From: Isotricha intestinalis
Lineage: Eukaryota; Ciliophora; Litostomatea; Vestibuliferida; Isotrichidae
Direction: 5' to 3'
Assembly (NCBI GenBank): GCA_023807065.1
Contig: JAJJLU010003942.1
Location: forward strand, 1-23,478
DNA length: 23,478 nucleotides
Within the stretch, counting starts at the first letter, position 1. The number at the start of each line of letters is the position of its first letter. The notes beneath the pieces are model-generated. The model ran no database searches and was not told the DNA's origin. It saw nothing but the letters and a program-made list of their open reading frames with translations. Both the position numbers and the translations under genes were made by a program. Shown in pieces: positions 16,575 to 23,478 of this stretch.

Positions 16575-17649
16575 ATGAATAATAAAGTAGAAAGACCAAA
16601 ATTAAAATTAACAAATGTGGCATTTAAAAATGTAAAAAATATAAAATATATAAATACCAAAATAGAGAAAATCAAATTTTAAGCTTCCAACAAATACAAC
16701 ATCAAGTGTTCAAATATATAGAAAAAAGCATTCAAATAATTTACATAGTTCAATAAATCCAAGTTCATTAGCAAGATATGTAGGATTAATAAAAAATTTT
16801 AGTCCAATGAGAAATAATAGTAATAAATTTAGTTTAAAAAAAAAATCAAATAATGAAAAAAATATAGAAATTCAAAATAATAAAAATCACTCAAAAGATT
16901 TTCAAACTTCATCTCAATTTATGAAATATAAAACATTAAAACCTTTTAATAAAAATAATAATAAAACAGTAAAATCAATAAATACAAATAATTATATTAT
17001 AAATACTTTAAATCTTTCAGAAAAAAAAATAATAAATTCAAGTTTAGAAAAGCAAAATGAAACAATGGATTTAGAAATAAATATGAAAAAATTAAGAAAA
17101 GAAAAAGAAGAATTAGAAAAAAAATCTCAAGCTCAAAAAAAATTAATTCAAAAATTAATAGAAGACAATGAAAAAATGGATAATAAATTTAATGAAATAT
17201 ACGAAGATAATATGAGGTTAAGAAATAAATTAAATTCATATAAAGATACTCAAGAACAATTAATAATGTTAATTAAGTTAGTTCAAAAAACAGGAGTTGA
17301 TGTTGAAGGAATAATTGATAAATGGAATAATGAAGTTGAAAATGAAAATAATAAAGAAGATAAAGTTATTGATAATAATAATAATAATAATGAAAATAAA
17401 AGTGCTTTTACAGATTTACAAAATACTTATGAATTTAAATTAGATTCTTCTTTTACTCCTATTACTATTGATGAAAATCCTAAAGAAAAAAATGAAAAAA
17501 AAGAAATTGTTCCTAAATTAAATTTTAGTAATTTACATAGTAGAATTAGAAATAATGATAATAAACAATTTAACATTAATAATAAAGATGAAATTAAAGG
17601 AAATAAAAGAAATTTATCTCAAGGTAATTTTAATAATGATGAAAAATAA
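16575..17649 (+). CDS. Intron-containing coiled-coil protein, unidentified
   Basis: The reading frame from 16807 is open upstream to 16666 with coding-like sequence (LPTNTTSSVQIYRKKHSNN; SINPSSLARYVGLIKNF), so its first ATG is internal. An ATG at 16575 after an A-rich leader begins MNNKVERPKLKLTNVAFKN; removing a 34-nt GT-AG intron at 16632-16665 joins the two in frame. The mature product would be 346 residues. It has a basic Asn/Ser-rich N-terminal third, a coiled coil about residues 156-235 (MKKLRKEKEELEKKSQAQ; IYEDNMRLRNKLNSY), a short conserved-looking segment LIMLIKLVQKTGVDVEGIID, and an Asn-rich disordered tail. The family is not recognised; coiled-coil cytoskeletal proteins are the nearest analogy. 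It is divergent from the kinase gene. Confidence 0.75.
16632..16665 (+). other. 34-nt GT-AG spliceosomal intron, phase 0
   Basis: The donor is GTAAAA and the acceptor AATAG. Exon 1 (16575-16631) is exactly 19 codons and exon 2 starts AGA AAA TCA AAT. Without splicing, exon 1 hits a TAA at 16680 and exon 2 lacks a start and has an in-frame TAG at 16663. The next AG (16666-16667) would break the frame. The length of 34 nt is within the range of very short protist introns. This is the only intron I can support in the window. Confidence 0.8.
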
Positions 17650-17868
17650 AATTTATTTTTTTTTATTTTTTTTTTTATTTACTTGTTTTTACAATTCATA
17701 AATCATTAAATTTATAAAATCGAACTTTTGATATAAAATTTTAAATTAAAATTTAAATTTTTAATTTTTATCATAAAAAAAATAAAACAAATTATTTTTT
17801 AACTAAAAAAAATAATTTACTTTCCACTTATTTCAAATTTAAAAAAAAATATTTATAATAATTGTAAA

Positions 17869-18465
17869 ATGAATGATTTCAACAATAAAGAAATGTTATT
17901 TTATTTATTAATCCATGCAACAATTTTTGTCTTTTCAAATATATTCAAATTAATAGGACCAACAAAAAACAAAAAAATAATATCCTCAACAAATAATGAA
18001 ACAAATAAAATTGAACAATTACAAAATGAAATAAATGCTTTAAAAAATGAAGCAGAAATACATAATAATCAAAATGAATTTGTAATTTATTCAAAAATAA
18101 AAAGAAAAATAAATAAATTAGAAGAAGAATTACAATTACATAAAAATAACCAAAAAAATAATTCTAATCAAAACTTTGAAAACGAAAATAAAGAAATTAA
18201 ATTTTTTGCAAATATGATAAATTCATATTCTTCTTCTTCATCTATTTATACTAATTTTTTTATGTGGATTATTGTTTTAATTGAATATTACCTTCTAAGA
18301 GAAAAATATTTTATTTTTAATTATGATAATTATAAAGGAAATATATTAATAGAATATTATCATAATAAAAATGATAATTTAGTGAAAATTCCAATAAAAA
18401 TAATATTAATATGTGAAACTATAGTATTAAACCAATTAAATAATGCATTTAAAAATATCTTTTAA
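17869..18465 (+). CDS. GET1/WRB-like tail-anchored protein insertase subunit
   Basis: The 198-residue product has the GET1/WRB topology: a membrane segment at about 9-28 (LFYLLIHATIFVFSNIFKLI), a cytosolic coiled coil at about 43-92, and two more membrane segments at about 127-144 (FFMWIIVLIEYYLL) and 173-192 (KIPIKIILICETIVLNQL). The coil contains NEFVIYSKIKRKINKLEEEL at about 69-88, which closely parallels the WRB signature EFARYARLERKINKMTDKL as I remember it. In the known pathway GET1/WRB with GET2/CAML is the ER receptor for the GET3/TRC40 ATPase and inserts tail-anchored membrane proteins. A Ser/Asn-rich insertion (residues about 93-126) separates coil and second membrane segment. The gene converges on the next one with 34 bp between stop codons. 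No partner subunit is in the window. Sequence identity is low, but topology and motif together are convincing. Confidence 0.75.
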   Translation: MNDFNNKEMLFYLLIHATIFVFSNIFKLIGPTKNKKIISSTNNETNKIEQLQNEINALKNEAEIHNNQNEFVIYSKIKRKINKLEEELQLHKNNQKNNSNQNFENENKEIKFFANMINSYSSSSSIYTNFFMWIIVLIEYYLLREKYFIFNYDNYKGNILIEYYHNKNDNLVKIPIKIILICETIVLNQLNNAFKNIF

Positions 18466-18499
18466 AAATAATAAATTAAATAACTTAATTATATAAATA

Positions 18500-21274
18500 T
18501 TAAGGACCTTGAATTTTAACTTCTTTTTCATCTAATTTTTCTTCATTTTTTTCTTTTTGTTCCATTTCAATAACTTGATTATTAGTATGACTTTGAGGTA
18601 AATCAACAGGATCTTCAACTAATCTATGATAATCACCTTTAATTCTTCTATATTTACAGCAAATATAAATATATAATAATAAAACAATAACATAAATTAT
18701 AGGAATTGCAATTAAAATATATTGAATATTACTATCATAATCTTCATAAATAGTACAATTTTCATCAATTTTTCTCCCTTCAACATAAAATGCATTAACT
18801 AAATTATCTTTACCTTTATTTTTCTCAAAAGTAATATTATATATTATCCCTATTTTTTCATCATATTCATTTAATATTAATGAATCATGACTAAATTCAA
18901 TATTATTACCATATAAATTAGTAGTATTTGAAATAATACAATTTAGATTTTCAGAATAATATTTATATCTAGAACCTTCTCTACAAGGAGTTGACATTGT
19001 ATTTACTTCATTTGATAAACAAATTGGACATCCTGCTTTTCCATCCCATTCAAAATAATATTCACATTTATCTTTCTTTATTAATGTTGGAGCCCTATAA
19101 TTTAATATATTATCGTTATTTAATGAATCTTTTGAACATTTTAAAAATAAATAACTTTCTATTTTCTTACCATTGATATATTCACAATCATCTCCATTTT
19201 CATATTTTATTATCACTCCTCTTATTTCATTTTCTTTTACAACTTTAATACTTTCTATTTTATTACCTAAATTATTCAATAATTTTTCATTTGTATTATT
19301 ATTGCTTTTAGTAAGAGAATAAATATAAGATGGAACATTTTTATTTTTCTTATCTTTAATAGTATAGGAAAAATCACTAGAAAAAAAAATTTTGGGTGAT
19401 TTATAAGAAATAAAATATAAATTACTTTCTTTATCTCTTATAGGACCATATAAAGAAGAATAACATAAATTTTGAGTCATTTTACATAAACTACTTTGAA
19501 CATTTTCATAATTACTAATAATATATTTTTGCATAATAGATTTTTGAGTTAAAACATTATAAATAACACATTCAGTTCTATCTTCATTAGCTTTAGTAAA
19601 TTCAGGGCATTTTTGACATTTTTCTTCATTTCCAAAATTAATTTTAATAGTATTTTCTTCACATTTAATGCATTTACCTTTCTGAATATTTAATTCATAT
19701 CCAGGTAAACATTCAGTACAAGTAATATGACCTTCAGAATCTTTTATTTTTAAATTTGTTGGACATTCATCACATTTATATCCTCCTCCTTCTTTTGTAT
19801 TTGTAATTAATATTTTTTCTATATATATATTATTACTATTTATTTTAATATCATGCTTTCCTTTTTCTAATATTATTTTATCTTCATTTTTTATTTCTTT
19901 TATATAGGGAATATTATCTATTATTAAATATATATTTGATTTTAAAGTTTTATTAATTATTTTATATTTTATTGATAATTCCCCTTTATCATTTATTATT
20001 TCAATTACTTTATTAAATTTCTTTTGTCTTTCTGCATTATAATAAGATATTTTATTTAAATTTCCTTCACAAGGAATACATTTATTTCCATCAATAGAAT
20101 ATTGGTCATTAGGGCAATAATCACATTGAGAAAAAGTATCATTAATTTTTTTAAAAAATTGTCCCATAGAGCATTTCTCACAATTAATAAAACTATTATT
20201 TTTTTTGTTAACTTCAATACAATTATCTTTAATTAAATCAAAAGAAACTTCTTGTTGATTATTTTTAACATTACATTTATTATCAATAATCATATAATAA
20301 TTATCATCATTGCAATTAGGATAAGGAACACAAGATTCAATTCCATTACCATCAAAACTTAAAGTTCCTTCTGGACAATCTAAACATTCCATTTTTTGAT
20401 TATCATAATATTTTCCTTCTTCACATTTTTCACAATGATCACTTCCTATATTTGAAAAACCAGTTAAACATTTTTGACAATTCAATGAAGATGTTTCTAA
20501 ACCTGAAATTTCTAAACTTTCTATTTTTAAATTTAATTTTTCACTTTGAGGACTTTTTACTGTTTTTATATATTGCCATAAAAAACTATAATAACCTGGT
20601 TTTAAAGGATATTTTACTTCAATATATTCATTAGTACTATTATTATTTATTTTTTCATCAGATAATTCAGTTAAATAATTTATATAAAAACGAAAAATTC
20701 CAGTTTTTTTTCCTTCTTCAATTAAAGTATCTTTTTTATATTTAAATTTTAATTCTCCTTCTTTAATTAAATAGAAATTTTTAGATAATTGAGCAACATA
20801 AGTATAATCATATTTTTCATTTGAAAAAGCATTTCCAGTTTTTAAATTTTCATTATCATTTGAATAAAAAGAATTACAATAATGATTTTCATTATTTCCT
20901 ATAATAACAAAACATTCATTTTTAAAATCTAATATTGATTCTTCAGTCCATTCATTATATTTTCCATCTATTCTAAAATTTCCTCCTGTTGAATATGTAT
21001 TTATTGGACAATTTAAACATTCAAATTTATTATTTTGTATATTAAAATTTAAATATTTTCCTCCTTCACAAGAATGACAGTCTAAATTTTTTTGAGAAGG
21101 AGGAATTTTTTCTTTAAAAATATCACATTGTTCAGGATTATGAATGTATATATTTCTTTTTAGTTCTGATGAACATTCTGTTATTATTACTTTTATTGAG
21201 TCATTTTGACATTTTGGTAAAGATATTATTTTAATTATAATTACAAAGAATATTATATCTTTTAGAAAAGGCAT
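18500..21274 (-). CDS. ELAPOR/EIG121-like Cys-rich type I membrane protein
   Basis: The 924-residue product starts with a signal peptide (MPFLKDIIFFVIIIKIISLP), has a long Cys-rich luminal region, one transmembrane segment at about 852-871 (YILIAIPIIYVIVLLLYIYI) and a 53-residue cytosolic tail beginning CCKYRRIKGDYHRL. The luminal part carries repeated Eph-receptor/TNFR-like modules of the form C..C..G.Y or CPEGTLSFDGNG, with CxxC pairs at several places. A segment SLCKMTQNLCYSSLYGP and a later CEYYFEWDGKAGCPIC correspond to the lectin-like (mannose-6-phosphate-receptor homology) region of ELAPOR1/2. In animals this family is linked to late endosomes, lysosomes and secretory granules; in protists its role is unknown. 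A start-proximal region of only 55 bp separates it from the divergent PH-protein gene, and 34 bp from the convergent GET1-like gene. Confidence 0.8.
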   Translation of the reverse strand: MPFLKDIIFFVIIIKIISLPKCQNDSIKVIITECSSELKRNIYIHNPEQCDIFKEKIPPSQKNLDCHSCEGGKYLNFNIQNNKFECLNCPINTYSTGGNFRIDGKYNEWTEESILDFKNECFVIIGNNENHYCNSFYSNDNENLKTGNAFSNEKYDYTYVAQLSKNFYLIKEGELKFKYKKDTLIEEGKKTGIFRFYINYLTELSDEKINNNSTNEYIEVKYPLKPGYYSFLWQYIKTVKSPQSEKLNLKIESLEISGLETSSLNCQKCLTGFSNIGSDHCEKCEEGKYYDNQKMECLDCPEGTLSFDGNGIESCVPYPNCNDDNYYMIIDNKCNVKNNQQEVSFDLIKDNCIEVNKKNNSFINCEKCSMGQFFKKINDTFSQCDYCPNDQYSIDGNKCIPCEGNLNKISYYNAERQKKFNKVIEIINDKGELSIKYKIINKTLKSNIYLIIDNIPYIKEIKNEDKIILEKGKHDIKINSNNIYIEKILITNTKEGGGYKCDECPTNLKIKDSEGHITCTECLPGYELNIQKGKCIKCEENTIKINFGNEEKCQKCPEFTKANEDRTECVIYNVLTQKSIMQKYIISNYENVQSSLCKMTQNLCYSSLYGPIRDKESNLYFISYKSPKIFFSSDFSYTIKDKKNKNVPSYIYSLTKSNNNTNEKLLNNLGNKIESIKVVKENEIRGVIIKYENGDDCEYINGKKIESYLFLKCSKDSLNNDNILNYRAPTLIKKDKCEYYFEWDGKAGCPICLSNEVNTMSTPCREGSRYKYYSENLNCIISNTTNLYGNNIEFSHDSLILNEYDEKIGIIYNITFEKNKGKDNLVNAFYVEGRKIDENCTIYEDYDSNIQYILIAIPIIYVIVLLLYIYICCKYRRIKGDYHRLVEDPVDLPQSHTNNQVIEMEQKEKNEEKLDEKEVKIQGP

Positions 21275-21329
21275 TTTTTCAATAATAGTTTTTAATATTT
21301 TTAAATATTTTAAAATTATTCTTTTATTT
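21275..21329. promoter_or_regulatory. 55-bp head-to-head intergenic region (bidirectional promoter)
   Basis: Only 55 bp separate the start codons of the ELAPOR-like gene (minus, 21274) and the PH-protein gene (plus, 21330). The sequence is almost pure A/T and includes an imperfect dyad around 21291-21310 (AATATTTTTAAATATT). Both leaders and core promoters must share this space. The dyad is not significant on its own at this composition. Confidence 0.5.
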
Positions 21330-23103
<1,774 letters not shown>

Positions 23104-23208
23104 AAAAATAAAATATATTGAATGATTGAAAAAATATTATTTTTTATATTAAATTTATAAAATAAAAATTTATATACAATAAATTAGAATCTAATCTAAA
23201 TTTTATTT

Positions 23209-23478
23209 TTATTTATTATTATTATTTTTATCATCAGGATTAATATTAATAGTATTATACAAAAAATTATTATTAAAAGAAGTATCATTATTTATATTTT
23301 TACTAGGAATTATTTTACCATTAAAAATATCATCAGAAATACTATGAAAAATATTATAATTATCAAAAGAATCAATGCTATTTACATTAGAATTATTTTT
23401 TGTAGGATATAAATTATTTATACTATTACTAGGATAAGGAATAATTTGACTATTATTAGAAGGAATTAAAATTTGTTG
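23209..23478 (-). CDS. 3' end of an Asn/Ile-rich gene entering from the right edge (partial)
   Basis: On the minus strand the frame from the window edge is open for 89 codons, starting mid-protein with QQILIPSNNSQIIPYPSN and ending INPDDKNNNNK with a TAA at 23209-23211. There is no Met, so no start lies in the window. Codon use (AAT, ATT, TCT, GAT) matches real genes here, and the antisense frames are full of stops. The fragment is low-complexity and Asn/Ser/Ile-rich, without a recognisable domain, as expected for a disordered tail. It converges on the PH-protein gene with about 105 bp between stops. Confidence 0.75.
   Translation of the reverse strand, partial: QQILIPSNNSQIIPYPSNSINNLYPTKNNSNVNSIDSFDNYNIFHSISDDIFNGKIIPSKNINNDTSFNNNFLYNTININPDDKNNNNK

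Overview
The window looks like a piece of a nuclear genome from an extremely AT-rich, gene-dense unicellular eukaryote. Proteins are rich in Asn, Lys and Ile, genes lie on both strands, starts follow A-rich leaders, and several products are eukaryote-only (GATOR1 subunit, Rab-like GTPase, GET1/WRB-type insertase, SNF1/AMPK-like kinase, PH protein, ELAPOR/EIG121-like membrane protein). The style of the kinase tail, the TPR-like protein, the coiled-coil proteins and the Cys-rich receptor-like protein most resembles ciliates. However, TAA, TAG and TGA all end genes here, so the code is the standard one, not the Tetrahymena/Paramecium code. A standard-code ciliate (for example a litostome) fits best; another AT-rich protist or an anaerobic chytrid-like fungus is not excluded.

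Layout. The left end (1-477) is mostly AT-rich non-coding DNA with one doubtful 39-codon ORF. An Iml1/DEPDC5-like GATOR1 protein follows (478-3777, +). A small GPI-type surface protein of clearly higher GC (4444-4908, +) sits between two long gaps. Two minus-strand genes follow: a degenerate Rab-like GTPase (5593-6189) and a KEKE-rich protein (6291-7190). Next is a plus-strand coiled-coil protein (7536-9035). A TPR-like protein (9205-11349, -) and a coiled-coil protein (11406-12365, +) are head-to-head 56 bp apart, and a secreted thioredoxin-like protein (12401-14110, +) starts 35 bp further on. A SNF1-like kinase (14223-16277, -) is divergent from a coiled-coil gene whose true start is at 16575 and which has a 34-nt intron (16575-17649, +). 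A GET1/WRB-like protein (17869-18465, +) converges within 34 bp on an ELAPOR-like membrane protein (18500-21274, -). That gene is head-to-head, 55 bp away, with a myristoylation-motif/PH protein (21330-about 23103, +). A gene entering from the right on the minus strand (23209-23478) is cut by the window edge.

The genes do not form an evident pathway or a defence-type system; this is ordinary, very compact eukaryotic housekeeping territory. Two genes touch nutrient/energy signalling (Iml1-like, SNF1-like) and several touch the secretory pathway (GET1-like, thioredoxin-like, ELAPOR-like, GPI protein), but adjacency of unrelated genes is usual in such genomes. The observations most worth following are the alternating A-ending and T-ending synonymous codon blocks inside nearly every gene, the intron-split gene at 16575, the GTPase lacking its switch residues, the one-base disruption in the poly-Asn tract of the PH protein, and the GC-rich surface-protein island.
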